11,134 nt of DNA, taken from positions 1-11,134 of the forward strand of contig JAHWLA010000071.1 in the NCBI GenBank assembly GCA_019347595.1, given 5' to 3'. Shown piece after piece: positions 1 to 6,920 of this stretch (the stretch's first letter is position 1; every line of letters begins with the position of its first letter). Origin of the DNA: Actinomycetota bacterium (GTDB lineage Bacteria > Actinomycetota > Acidimicrobiia > Acidimicrobiales > JAHWLA01). A program made the translations under genes and the position numbers. Under the pieces are notes generated by a model. That model was given only the letters and a program-made list of their open reading frames with translations. It did not search any database and had not been told where the DNA came from.

Positions 1-659
1 ATCTGCTCGACGGTCGGCGTCGATGCCTCCAGCTCGTGGCGCACCGGGTCGGTGAGGTAGTTCTTAACCAGGTAGTCGATCTCGCCGTCGAGGGTGGCGG
101 AGAACAGCAGCGTCTGATGGGCGTGGGTCATGCGGCGCAGCACCCACTCCACCTGCGGGAGGAAGCCCATGTCGGCCATGCGGTCGGCCTCGTCGAGGAC
201 GAGGATCTGCACCTTGTCGACCTTGAGCTCGTTGCGGTCGCCGAGGTCGATGAGGCGGCCCGGGGTGGCGACGACGACGTCGGCGCCCCGCTTGAGGGCC
301 TTGATCTGGCGGTCCATCGAGGCGCCGCCGTAGAGCGCGGCGACAGTGAGGCCCTCGGCCTCGGCCAGCGGCTCGAGCACCTCGTGGACCTGGCCCGCCA
401 GCTCGCGGGTGGGGACGAGGATCAGCGCATGCGGACGGGCGGGCTTGGCCCGCTCCATGCCGGCGAGGCGCTGGAGGAGGGGGAGGCCGAAGGCCAGGGT
501 CTTGCCCGAGCCCGTCTGGGCCTTGCCGCAGACGTCGCGGCCCGCGATGGCATCGGCGATGGTGAGGTTCTGGATGGCGAAGGGCTCGAGGATGTTGCGC
601 TTCGCCAGGGCCGCGACGAGCTCGGGGGATACGCCGAGCGCGGCGAACGTGGTGGTCAC
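1..659 (-). CDS. DEAD-box ATP-dependent RNA helicase (3' part missing)
   Basis: This is the N-terminal RecA-like domain of a DEAD-box RNA helicase, which uses ATP to unwind short RNA duplexes in ribosome assembly or RNA decay. About 219 residues are visible before the frame runs off the left edge. In order I read a Q-motif region near residues 20-30, Walker A AQTGSGKT (47-54), motif Ia PTREL, TPGR, the DEAD box at residues 156-159 (bases 183-194) and the SAT motif near 190. Domain 2 lies outside the window. The GTG start at 657-659 is chosen because the sequence reads TTFAALGVSPELVAAL directly after it, as in the family, and an AGGAG sits 10 nt upstream. The gene is divergent from typA. The family call is secure. 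The subgroup (DeaD/CsdA, RhlE or other) cannot be set from this half. Confidence 0.93.
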   Translation of the reverse strand, partial: MTTTFAALGVSPELVAALAKRNILEPFAIQNLTIADAIAGRDVCGKAQTGSGKTLAFGLPLLQRLAGMERAKPARPHALILVPTRELAGQVHEVLEPLAEAEGLTVAALYGGASMDRQIKALKRGADVVVATPGRLIDLGDRNELKVDKVQILVLDEADRMADMGFLPQVEWVLRRMTHAHQTLLFSATLDGEIDYLVKNYLTDPVRHELEASTPTVEQ

Positions 660-669
660 GAAGGGGGTG

Positions 670-674
670 CTCCT
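670..674 (-). promoter_or_regulatory. Ribosome binding site of the DEAD-box helicase
   Basis: AGGAG on the minus strand lies 10 nt upstream of the GTG at 659. It supports that GTG as the start, since no ATG lies nearby in the helicase frame. Confidence 0.6.
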
Positions 675-781
675 GTTCGTTGTCGGGGTGGGCCTGCCTC
701 AACACCCGATCAAAGAACAGAAGACGAGGTGGGCCCGCGAACGTCGCCTCATGCAACTGCTCGCATCCACAGGGTAGCCGG

Positions 782-787
782 TACACT
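782..787 (+). promoter_or_regulatory. Possible -10 element of typA
   Basis: TACACT fits the actinobacterial TANNNT pattern for a housekeeping sigma factor and lies about 50 nt before the typA start. I see no convincing -35 hexamer; CTGCTC at 757-762 is a poor match at 19 nt spacing. On the opposite strand TACCCT (about 773-778) could serve the helicase, so the two promoters may overlap here. This is a weak call from pattern only. Confidence 0.3.
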
Positions 788-824
788 GGTCCTGCTCGCG
801 CACTTCGGCCGAGCGCCCCCTTAC

Positions 825-831
825 AAGGAAG
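825..831 (+). promoter_or_regulatory. Ribosome binding site of typA
   Basis: AAGGAAG ends 5 nt before the ATG at 837. It decides the start, because the reading frame stays open far upstream (to about position 36) without homology to the family. Confidence 0.7.
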
Positions 832-836
832 TACTG

Positions 837-2696
837 ATGCCTTCGCGCGCCGACCTGCGCAATGTGGCGATCGTCGCCCACGTCGATCACGGAAAGACCA
901 CCCTGGTGGACGCCATGCTCTGGCAGTCCGGCGCCTTCCGCGCCAACCAGGACGTCAACGAGCGCGTCCTCGACTCCATGGACCTGGAGCGGGAGAAGGG
1001 CATCACCATCCTGGCCAAGAACACCGCCGTGCGGCACCTGCGCGGCGGCGATGCGGCCAACAGCATCAAGATCAACATCATCGACACCCCGGGCCACGCC
1101 GACTTCGGCGGCGAGGTCGAGCGAGGGCTGACGATGGTCGACGGCGTCCTGCTGCTGGTCGACGCCTCGGAGGGGCCGCTCCCCCAGACGCGCTTCGTGC
1201 TGCGCAAGGCGCTGGAGGCCAAGCTGCCCGTCATCCTCGTGGTCAACAAAGTCGACCGGCCCGACGCCCGCATCAAGGAAGTGGTCGACGAGGTCTACGA
1301 GCTGTTCATCGACCTGGGCGCCACCGAGCACCAGATCGAGTTCCCCATCGTCTATTGCAACGCCAAGGCGGGCCGGGCCTCGCTCGATCCGGGCGACTCG
1401 GGCACCGACCTGGAGCCGTTGTTCGAGACGCTGTTCGAGCACATCCCGGCACCGGAATACGAGGAGGGGCACCCGCTGCAGGCGTTGGTGACCAACCTCG
1501 ACGCCTCGCCGTACGTGGGGCGCTTGGCGATCTGCCGGGTGTACCAGGGGACCATCCGCAAGGGCGCCCAGGTGGCGTGGTGCCGGGTCGACGGCACCAT
1601 CGAACGGGTCAAGGTCACCGAGCTGTACGTCACCGAGTCGCTGGAACGGGTCGACGCCGCCGAGGCGGGGCCGGGCGAAATCATCGCGGTGGCCGGGCTG
1701 CCCGAGGTCACGATCGGCGAGACGCTGGCGCAGGTCGACGACCCCCGGCCGCTGCCGGTCATCTCCGTCGACGAGCCCAGCCTCGGCATGACCATCGGCA
1801 TCAACACCTCGCCGCTCGCGGGCCAGGACGGGAGCAAGATGACGGCCCGCCAGCTCAAGGCCCGGCTCGATGCCGAGCTCATCGGCAACGTGTCGTTGCG
1901 GGTGCTGGCGACCGAGCGGCCCGACACGTGGGAGGTGCAGGGCCGGGGCGAGCTCCAGTTGGCGGTACTGGTGGAGATGATGCGCCGCGAGGGCTTCGAG
2001 CTCACCGTCGGCAAGCCCCAGGTCATCACCCGGACCATCGACGGCAAGGTGCACGAGCCGATGGAGCGGCTGGCTATCGACGTGCCGGAGGACTTCCTCG
2101 GGGTCGTCACCCAGCTTCTCGCCCTGCGCAAGGGGCGCATGGAGCAGATGATCAACCACGGCACCGGCTGGGTGCGTCTGGAGTACATCGTCCCCGCCCG
2201 CGGCCTGATCGGCTTCCGCACCGAGTTCCTCACCGAGACGCGGGGCACCGGCATGCTGCACCACGTGTTCGACCGCTTCGAGCCGTGGCACGGCGAGCTG
2301 CGCACCCGCCCGTCGGGGTCGCTGGTGGCCGACCGCCGGGGTGTCACCGCCCAGTACGCGCTGTTCTCGTTGCAGGAGCGAGGCTCGCTGTTCGTGGGGC
2401 CGGGCGTCGAGGTCTACGAGGGGATGATCGTGGGCGAGAACTCCCGGGCCGACGACATGGACGTCAACCCCACCAAGGAGAAGAAGCTCACCAACATCCG
2501 GTCGTCCACGGCCGACGAGCTGGTGCGGCTGATCCCGCCGCGGCTCCTGTCGCTCGAGCAGGCGCTGGAGTTCATCCGCGAGGACGAATGCGTGGAGGTC
2601 ACGCCGTCGACGGTGCGGTTGCGCAAGGTCGTCCTCGACCAGACCGTCCGGGGCCGCCTGGCCTCCCAAGCCAAACGCGCCCGCCAAAACGGGTAA
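837..2696 (+). CDS. typA: Ribosome-associated translational GTPase TypA/BipA
   Basis: A 619-residue GTPase of the EF-G/LepA group, the usual length for TypA/BipA. It binds the 70S ribosome in the cytoplasm and in E. coli aids 50S assembly at low temperature and stress adaptation. The GTPase motifs are all visible: G1 AHVDHGKT (14-21), the G2 threonine in EKGITI (T57), G3 DTPGHAD (83-89), G4 NKVD (137-140) and G5 as NAK (175-177), where SAK/SAR is more usual. Domains II, III and V follow. The BipA-specific C-terminus includes TKEKKLTNIRSS and a basic end rich in Lys and Arg. The ATG is chosen because it has a Shine-Dalgarno site and directly precedes the conserved LRNVAIVAHVDHGKTT. The gene is divergent from a DEAD-box helicase and convergent with the trp operon. 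EF-G and LepA are excluded by length and the C-terminal motif. Confidence 0.97.
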   Translation: MPSRADLRNVAIVAHVDHGKTTLVDAMLWQSGAFRANQDVNERVLDSMDLEREKGITILAKNTAVRHLRGGDAANSIKINIIDTPGHADFGGEVERGLTMVDGVLLLVDASEGPLPQTRFVLRKALEAKLPVILVVNKVDRPDARIKEVVDEVYELFIDLGATEHQIEFPIVYCNAKAGRASLDPGDSGTDLEPLFETLFEHIPAPEYEEGHPLQALVTNLDASPYVGRLAICRVYQGTIRKGAQVAWCRVDGTIERVKVTELYVTESLERVDAAEAGPGEIIAVAGLPEVTIGETLAQVDDPRPLPVISVDEPSLGMTIGINTSPLAGQDGSKMTARQLKARLDAELIGNVSLRVLATERPDTWEVQGRGELQLAVLVEMMRREGFELTVGKPQVITRTIDGKVHEPMERLAIDVPEDFLGVVTQLLALRKGRMEQMINHGTGWVRLEYIVPARGLIGFRTEFLTETRGTGMLHHVFDRFEPWHGELRTRPSGSLVADRRGVTAQYALFSLQERGSLFVGPGVEVYEGMIVGENSRADDMDVNPTKEKKLTNIRSSTADELVRLIPPRLLSLEQALEFIREDECVEVTPSTVRLRKVVLDQTVRGRLASQAKRARQNG

Positions 2697-2701
2697 CCCA
2701 T

Positions 2702-2752
2702 CGAAGTGTGCGGACTTGGGGCGCTCTCAGCGACCCAACCCCGCACACTTCG
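2702..2752. terminator. Long hairpin between convergent typA and trp operon; likely bidirectional terminator
   Basis: Perfect 12-bp arms CGAAGTGTGCGG (2702-2713) and CCGCACACTTCG (2741-2752) enclose a second stem: TTGGG 2716-2720 with CCCAA 2734-2738, and CGCT 2722-2725 with AGCG 2729-2732, with a CTC loop. The structure begins 5 nt after the typA stop and ends 6 nt before the stop codon of the converging gene. No strong U-tract follows on either strand (only GTTTC rightward), as is common for high-GC actinobacterial terminators. The structure is read directly; the terminator role is inferred from position. Confidence 0.7.
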
Positions 2753-2758
2753 CGGGTT

Positions 2759-3394
2759 TCAGAGGACGCGGAGGGCGTGGTGAGGGTCGCGCTCGCGGCG
2801 GGTGAGCGCCCGCAGCACGGCCACGTCGCCGTGGCGCAGGCGGGCCACGTCGACCAGGACCCGGACGGCGTCGTCGACAGCCTCCGGTGACGGCTCCGGC
2901 GTCGGCAGCCCCACCGACACGGCGAGGTCGTCGATGTGCACCAGGAGCTCGACCATGCGGGTGACGAGGTAGTCGTCGAGCGTCATGACGAGGCCCTTGA
3001 ACACCCGGAGACGCCGGTCGGGGCGCTCGTCCATGAGCCGCAGGTGCAGGCGGTCGAGCGCAGCGTCGAGGGTGGCGACCAGCGCCGCGTGGCCGTCCGC
3101 CGCCAGCTCTTCGCCCCGTTCACGGATGGACCGGTGCAGCGGCGACGCGAGGACGTCGATGTCGTCGCCGACCGCTGCGGCGTAGTACTCGGCCGGCCCG
3201 ATGGGCACGTCCTCGGGCTCCGGCCCGTCGAGGTAGGCCTCCACCGACGTGGTCGCCCGCACCAGGTGGCCCGCCAGCCCGCGGACGGAGAACTCGCCGA
3301 GGGCGCTCGGCATGTCCCACTTCGCCGCCACCTCGGGTGCGGCGACGACCCCGTAGGCGACGCCGGCCGCTTCGAGGTACAGCGTCCGGATCAC
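2759..3394 (-). CDS. DinB/MDMPI superfamily protein (maleylpyruvate isomerase N-terminal-like), putative mycothiol-dependent enzyme
   Basis: A 211-residue helical protein that resembles the metal-binding N-terminal domain of mycothiol-dependent maleylpyruvate isomerase. Members use a divalent metal in a DinB-like four-helix bundle, often to activate mycothiol. The pattern EFSVRGLAGHLVRA supplies a candidate His (H43), and TRMVELLVHIDDLA supplies Glu149 and His153. The E-x3-H spacing matches the Glu/His pair I recall as metal ligands in the Corynebacterium enzyme. It starts with GTG 7 nt after the trpA stop, without a clear Shine-Dalgarno site, so it is probably read with the trp operon as its last gene. 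No substrate can be assigned and a link to tryptophan synthesis is not shown. In many actinobacteria lgt follows trpA instead. Confidence 0.75.
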   Translation of the reverse strand: MIRTLYLEAAGVAYGVVAAPEVAAKWDMPSALGEFSVRGLAGHLVRATTSVEAYLDGPEPEDVPIGPAEYYAAAVGDDIDVLASPLHRSIRERGEELAADGHAALVATLDAALDRLHLRLMDERPDRRLRVFKGLVMTLDDYLVTRMVELLVHIDDLAVSVGLPTPEPSPEAVDDAVRVLVDVARLRHGDVAVLRALTRRERDPHHALRVL

Positions 3395-3401
3395 GGGCGC
3401 G

Positions 3402-4190
3402 TCACCCGGCGGTGTCGAGGGCGGACCGAAGGGCGGCGACGGCCTCGCCGATGTCCTCGGGGCCGGCGCCGTCGAGCATGCGGCGCATGAGCGCGGAGGC
3501 GACGACCACGCCGTCGGCGTCCCGGGTGGCCTCGACCGCCTGCTCCGGCGTCGAGATGCCGAAGCCGAGGATCACCGGCTTGTCGGTCTGTGCCTTCAGC
3601 CGTTTGGCCATCACGGCGGCCGATTCGGCCAATGCCTGCCGCTCGCCCGTGATCCCCATGACGCTCACGCCGTACACGAAGCCCTGCGTGCGCCGGCACA
3701 ACTCCGCCAACCGGTCGTCCGGGGTCACCGGCGCCGCCAGCAGCACCGTCTCGACGCCCCCGTCCTCGGCGGCACGGGCCCAGTCGTCGAGCTCCTCCAG
3801 CGGCACGTCGGGGATGATCGCCCCGCACACGTGGTTGTCGGCCAGCAGCCGGGCGAAGCGTCGGTGCCCCGTGCGGAACACGAGGTTGTAGTACGTCATG
3901 GCCACGAGGGGAACGCTCACGTCGACGTCGCGCAGGGCGTCGAGGATGCCGATCGGCGTGGCCCCCAGGTCGAGCGCCTTCTGCGAGGCCTCCTGGATGG
4001 TGGGGCCGTCCATCACCGGGTCGGAGAACGGGATGCCGACCTCGATGGCATCCGCGCCCGCGTCGGCCATGGCCCACAGTACATCGAGCCACTGGTCGCC
4101 CAGCCCCCCGGTCACGTACGGGATGAGGAGCTTGCGCCCGGCATCGCGCCGCTCCCGCAGGTGCGCCTCCAACGGCCCAACCCCGCTCAC
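3402..4190 (-). CDS. trpA: Tryptophan synthase alpha chain
   Basis: TrpA splits indole-3-glycerol phosphate into indole and glyceraldehyde 3-phosphate and passes indole to TrpB within the alpha2-beta2 complex. The protein is 262 residues, close to the family norm. The two catalytic acids are present: Glu50 in DAIEVGIPFSDP and Asp61 in PVMDGP. The phosphate-binding end is seen in GFGISTPEQA and the later DGVVVASAL. The start is GTG, chosen because it gives the normal N-terminus and has GGAGGT 6 nt upstream. The gene lies 73 nt after trpB, the largest gap in the operon, and that gap carries a perfect hairpin. The downstream DinB/MDMPI gene follows after 7 nt. Confidence 0.97.
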   Translation of the reverse strand: MSGVGPLEAHLRERRDAGRKLLIPYVTGGLGDQWLDVLWAMADAGADAIEVGIPFSDPVMDGPTIQEASQKALDLGATPIGILDALRDVDVSVPLVAMTYYNLVFRTGHRRFARLLADNHVCGAIIPDVPLEELDDWARAAEDGGVETVLLAAPVTPDDRLAELCRRTQGFVYGVSVMGITGERQALAESAAVMAKRLKAQTDKPVILGFGISTPEQAVEATRDADGVVVASALMRRMLDGAGPEDIGEAVAALRSALDTAG

Positions 4191-4196
4191 CGCCCC

Positions 4197-4202
4197 ACCT
4201 CC
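4197..4202 (-). promoter_or_regulatory. Ribosome binding site of trpA
   Basis: GGAGGT on the minus strand lies 6 nt before the trpA GTG. It is one of the better sites in the operon and lies just downstream of the hairpin stem (which ends at 4208), so it stays free when the stem folds. This allows independent initiation at trpA. Confidence 0.6.
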
Positions 4203-4207
4203 CCCAC

Positions 4208-4252
4208 TCCCGAGTACATAGCGTTCGGATTCCGAACGCTATGTACTCGGGA
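4208..4252. repeat. Perfect 21-bp inverted repeat with 3-nt loop in the trpB-trpA gap
   Basis: Left arm 4208-4228 and right arm 4232-4252 are exact reverse complements around the trinucleotide ATT; the arms contain GAGTACATAGCGTTCGG. As DNA it is a 45-bp palindrome with one unpaired centre base (4230). As RNA it forms a very stable stem. It is the only such structure inside the operon and lacks a U-tract on both strands. Possible roles are a partial terminator, an RNase stop that protects the upstream trpB message, an operator, or a copy of a dispersed palindromic element. The structure is seen directly; the role is not determined. Confidence 0.95.
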
Positions 4253-4263
4253 CGGAAGGCGGG

Positions 4264-5448
4264 TCATGGCGAGAGCAGGTGCATGACCTGCTCGGCGTCC
4301 TTGTCGCCCCGCCCCGACATCGTCAGCAACACGGTCGACCCCGTCGGCAGCTCGTCGGTCCCCGCCGCCCGCAGCAGCCACGCCACCGCGTGGGCGGGCT
4401 CGAGCGCGGGGATGATCCCCTCCGTCCGGGCCAGCACCTGCAACGCCTCCAGCACCTCGGCGTCGCCGGCGCTCACGTACGTCGCCCGCCCGATCGACGC
4501 CAGATGGGCGTGCTCGGGCCCCACGCCCGGATAGTCGAGCCCCGCCGAGATCGAGCGCGCCTCCAGCACCTGGCCGTGCTCGTCCTGCAACAGGAACGAC
4601 CGCGACCCGTGCACCACCCCCGGCACCCCGTGGCCGATGGCGGCGCCACCCTCGGGTTCCACGCCGACCAACCGGGCGTTCGTGTCCACGAAGCCTGCGA
4701 ACGTGCCCGCGGCGTTCGACCCGCCGCCCACGCACGCCACCACGTAGTCGGGGTCGGCGCCGTCCAGCAGCTCGCGGCACTGGTCCCGGGCCTCCTCTCC
4801 CACCACCCGTTGGAACTCCCGCACCATCCACGGGTACGGGTGCGGCCCCATCACCGAACCGAGGCAGTAGTGGGTCGTCTCCACCGACGCCACCCAGTCG
4901 CGCAGCGCCTCGTTGATGGCGTCCTTCAGCGTGCGCGAGCCGGACGACACCGGCCGCACCTCGGCGCCGAGCAGCTTCATGCGGAACACGTTGAGCGCCT
5001 GGCGCTCCACGTCGACGTCGCCCATGTAGACGACGCACTCCAAGCCGAACATGGCGCACGCCGTCGCCGTGGCCACGCCGTGCTGCCCGGCGCCCGTCTC
5101 GGCGATCACCCGCCGCTTGCCCATGCGCGTGGTGAGCAGCGCCTGGCCGACCACGTTGTTGATCTTGTGCGAACCGGTGTGGGTCAGGTCCTCCCGCTTG
5201 AGCAGCACCCGCACGCCCAACCGCTCCGACAGCCGCGTGCAGTCGGTGACGGGCGTGGGCCGGCCGCCGTAGTCGCGCAGCAGCCGGGCGTACTCGTCGC
5301 GGAACGACGCGTCGCTCCACGCCTCGGTGAACGCCTCCTCCAGCTCGAGGCACGCGGGGACCAGCGACTCGGGCATGTACCGCCCGCCGAAGTCGCCGAA
5401 GCGGCCCGACGCCGACGGCATTCCCATCAGGCTGTCGTCGACCGCCAT
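4264..5448 (-). CDS. trpB: Tryptophan synthase beta chain
   Basis: TrpB is the PLP enzyme that joins indole with L-serine to give tryptophan, and it pairs with TrpA. The protein is 394 residues, normal for the family. The PLP lysine is Lys95 in HTGSHKINN, the catalytic Glu is Glu117 in AETGAGQHG, the phosphate loop is GGGSN (241-245), and TMSGRGDKD lies near the C-terminus. The N-terminus reads GRFGDFGGRYMPE as expected. The ATG at 5446-5448 shares its A with the trpF stop (TGATG) and has a full AGGAGG 10 nt upstream inside trpF. ATGs at residues 8 and 10 are possible but less well placed. It is the TrpB1 type, as expected for a gene next to trpA. Confidence 0.97.
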   Translation of the reverse strand: MAVDDSLMGMPSASGRFGDFGGRYMPESLVPACLELEEAFTEAWSDASFRDEYARLLRDYGGRPTPVTDCTRLSERLGVRVLLKREDLTHTGSHKINNVVGQALLTTRMGKRRVIAETGAGQHGVATATACAMFGLECVVYMGDVDVERQALNVFRMKLLGAEVRPVSSGSRTLKDAINEALRDWVASVETTHYCLGSVMGPHPYPWMVREFQRVVGEEARDQCRELLDGADPDYVVACVGGGSNAAGTFAGFVDTNARLVGVEPEGGAAIGHGVPGVVHGSRSFLLQDEHGQVLEARSISAGLDYPGVGPEHAHLASIGRATYVSAGDAEVLEALQVLARTEGIIPALEPAHAVAWLLRAAGTDELPTGSTVLLTMSGRGDKDAEQVMHLLSP

Positions 5449-6107
5449 CAGAACGCGTCCTCCTGCCAGTCGTAGGGCCCCTCGTCGCGGCCCTCGTAGG
5501 CGGGCGCCTCGGCCGCCTTGGCGTTGGCGACGAACGCCCGCACCCGCCGAGCGTCCTTGCGGCCGGGCGCCGCCTCCAGCCCGCTGACGGCGTCCACGCC
5601 CCACGGCCGAACCTGGGCGATGGCGTCGGCCACGTTGTCGGGGTCGAGCCCGCCCGCCAGCATGAGCCGCGCCCCGTCGGGTACGCCCTCGGCCAGCCGC
5701 CAGTCGAACACCACGCCGGACCCCGGCGACGGCGCATCGACGAGGACGACGTCGGCGCCCCACTCGAGAGCGTTGCGGATGGCGGGGTCGCCTGCGGTGA
5801 ACGCCTTGATCACCATCGGCACACGGCGGCGGATCCACTGGGTCTGCTTGGCCGTCTCCCCGCCGTGCAACTGGGCACCCTTCAGCCCGGCGGCGTTGAC
5901 GATCTCCACCACCCGCTCCGGCGTCTCGTTGCGGAACACCCCCACGGTCACCACCTCGGGCGGCAGCCGCTTGACGATGTCGGCGGCCACCGACGGGGCG
6001 ATCTGACGGGTCGACGGTGCGAACACGAACCCGATGGCGTCGGCTCCCATGGCCACCGCCAACAGGGCGTCCTCTTCGCTCGTGGTCCCGCACACCTTCA
6101 CGAACAC
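5448..6107 (-). CDS. trpF: Phosphoribosylanthranilate isomerase
   Basis: TrpF converts N-(5-phosphoribosyl)anthranilate to the enol form (CdRP) that is used by TrpC. The 219-residue TIM barrel starts FVKVCGTT, with the catalytic general-base Cys6, and has the general-acid Asp124 in VLVDAPSPGSG. The phosphate site is LAGGLDPDNV and VDAVSGLEAAPG. Residues from about 197 to 219 form an acidic tail (EGRDEGPYDWQEDAF) beyond the usual end, and the bases encoding it also carry the trpB ribosome binding site. The GTG start at 6107 is chosen for its AGGAG 8 nt upstream; a second GTG at 6101 is possible. It overlaps the trpC stop by 10 nt and touches trpB. A separate TrpF is uncommon among actinobacteria that use PriA. 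Confidence 0.95.
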   Translation of the reverse strand: MFVKVCGTTSEEDALLAVAMGADAIGFVFAPSTRQIAPSVAADIVKRLPPEVVTVGVFRNETPERVVEIVNAAGLKGAQLHGGETAKQTQWIRRRVPMVIKAFTAGDPAIRNALEWGADVVLVDAPSPGSGVVFDWRLAEGVPDGARLMLAGGLDPDNVADAIAQVRPWGVDAVSGLEAAPGRKDARRVRAFVANAKAAEAPAYEGRDEGPYDWQEDAF

Positions 6108-6877
6108 GAGCGCAGCTCCTGCACCGTGGCGGCCGGGTCGGCACTCCGCACCAGCGTCTCGCCCACCAGCACGGCGTCGTAGCCGGCGTCGCGCAGGCGG
6201 CGGGCATCCTCGCCGCCCGCGATGCCCGACTCGGCGACCTTCGCCACCTCGTCGGGGATGGCGGCGGCCACCCGCACGGCTCGCTCCGTGTCGACCTTGA
6301 ACGTCAGGAGGTCGCGTTGGTTCACGCCGACGACCGTCGCCCCCGCCGACAGCGCCCGCTCCACCTCGCGCTCGTCGTGCGTCTCCACCAACGCCGTCAG
6401 CCCCAGCTCGGACGCCAGCGCAGCGAAGGCAGCCAGCTCGGCGTTGTCGAGGGCGGCCACGATGAGCAGGACGGCGTCGGCCCCCATGAGCCGGGCATCG
6501 CACACGTCGCGCTCGGACACGGTGAAGTCCTTGCGCAGGACCGGCACGTCGACGGCGGCGCGGGCCTCGCCGAGGTCGGCGGCCGAGCCGCCGAAGAACT
6601 CGGTGTCGGTGAGCACCGAGAGGCACGCGGCGCCGCCCTCGACGTAGGCCTTGGCCAGCACCGACGGGACCAGGTCCGGCGCCAGGTCGCCTTTCGACGG
6701 CGAGCGCCGCTTGATCTCGGCGATCACCGCCAACCCCTCGCCCACCAACGCCTGTCCGAACGGGCGAACGTCGGCCGCCGTCGCCCGCGCCTCGTCAAGC
6801 AGTCGCTCGACGGGCCGGGAGTCGGCGCGGGCGGCGTCGCGATGGGCGTCCAGGATGCGGTCGAGGTAGGTGGCCAC
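6098..6877 (-). CDS. trpC: Indole-3-glycerol phosphate synthase
   Basis: TrpC closes the indole ring of CdRP with loss of CO2 and water. The protein is 259 residues, normal for a stand-alone enzyme. Known active-site residues are all in place: Glu54 and Lys56 in AEIKRRSPSKG, Lys116 in LRKDF, Glu165 in VETH, Asn186 in GVNQRDL, and Glu216-Ser217 in AESGI. The GTG start gives the usual N-terminus (ATYLDRILDAHR). I see no good Shine-Dalgarno site. The frame is open further upstream, but that part encodes no homologous sequence and overlaps the lipoprotein gene. Its end overlaps the trpF start by 10 nt, which suggests translational coupling. Confidence 0.97.
   Translation of the reverse strand: MATYLDRILDAHRDAARADSRPVERLLDEARATAADVRPFGQALVGEGLAVIAEIKRRSPSKGDLAPDLVPSVLAKAYVEGGAACLSVLTDTEFFGGSAADLGEARAAVDVPVLRKDFTVSERDVCDARLMGADAVLLIVAALDNAELAAFAALASELGLTALVETHDEREVERALSAGATVVGVNQRDLLTFKVDTERAVRVAAAIPDEVAKVAESGIAGGEDARRLRDAGYDAVLVGETLVRSADPAATVQELRSCS
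6116..6120 (-). promoter_or_regulatory. Ribosome binding site of trpF
   Basis: AGGAG inside the end of trpC lies 8 nt before the GTG at 6107. It favours that GTG over the one at 6101. Confidence 0.55.
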
Positions 6878-6920
6878 GGCGGTGGACAGCCTACCGGCGG
6901 GCCACCCCGGCCCCCGAGCC

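Noticed and set aside
64..786. Open minus-strand frame at the left end
   Set aside because: Its translation is rich in Arg, Pro and Gly without motifs. The helicase motifs are in a different minus-strand frame that runs off the left edge.
36..836. Long in-frame upstream extension of typA
   Set aside because: The frame is open by GC bias, but it overlaps the helicase gene on the other strand and shows no homology. The ATG at 837 has a ribosome binding site and the family N-terminus.
680..2890. Long plus-strand frame of about 736 codons over typA, and the opposite 662-codon frame
   Set aside because: Both are shadow frames of a high-GC gene. They are Arg/Gly/Ala-rich or Asp/Val/Leu-rich and lack any domain, while typA is complete.
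4264..6207. Apparent long minus-strand frame that would fuse a protein to the N-terminus of TrpB
   Set aside because: Only residues from position 5448 on match TrpB. The upstream part is out of frame with trpF, which is the real gene there.
6878..6920. Possible leader, attenuator or terminator before trpC (GGGCC/GGCCC, 5-bp stem at 6899-6913)
   Set aside because: The stem is short and common in GC-rich DNA. A gap of 43 nt has no room for a leader peptide or T-box, and no Trp-codon run is seen.
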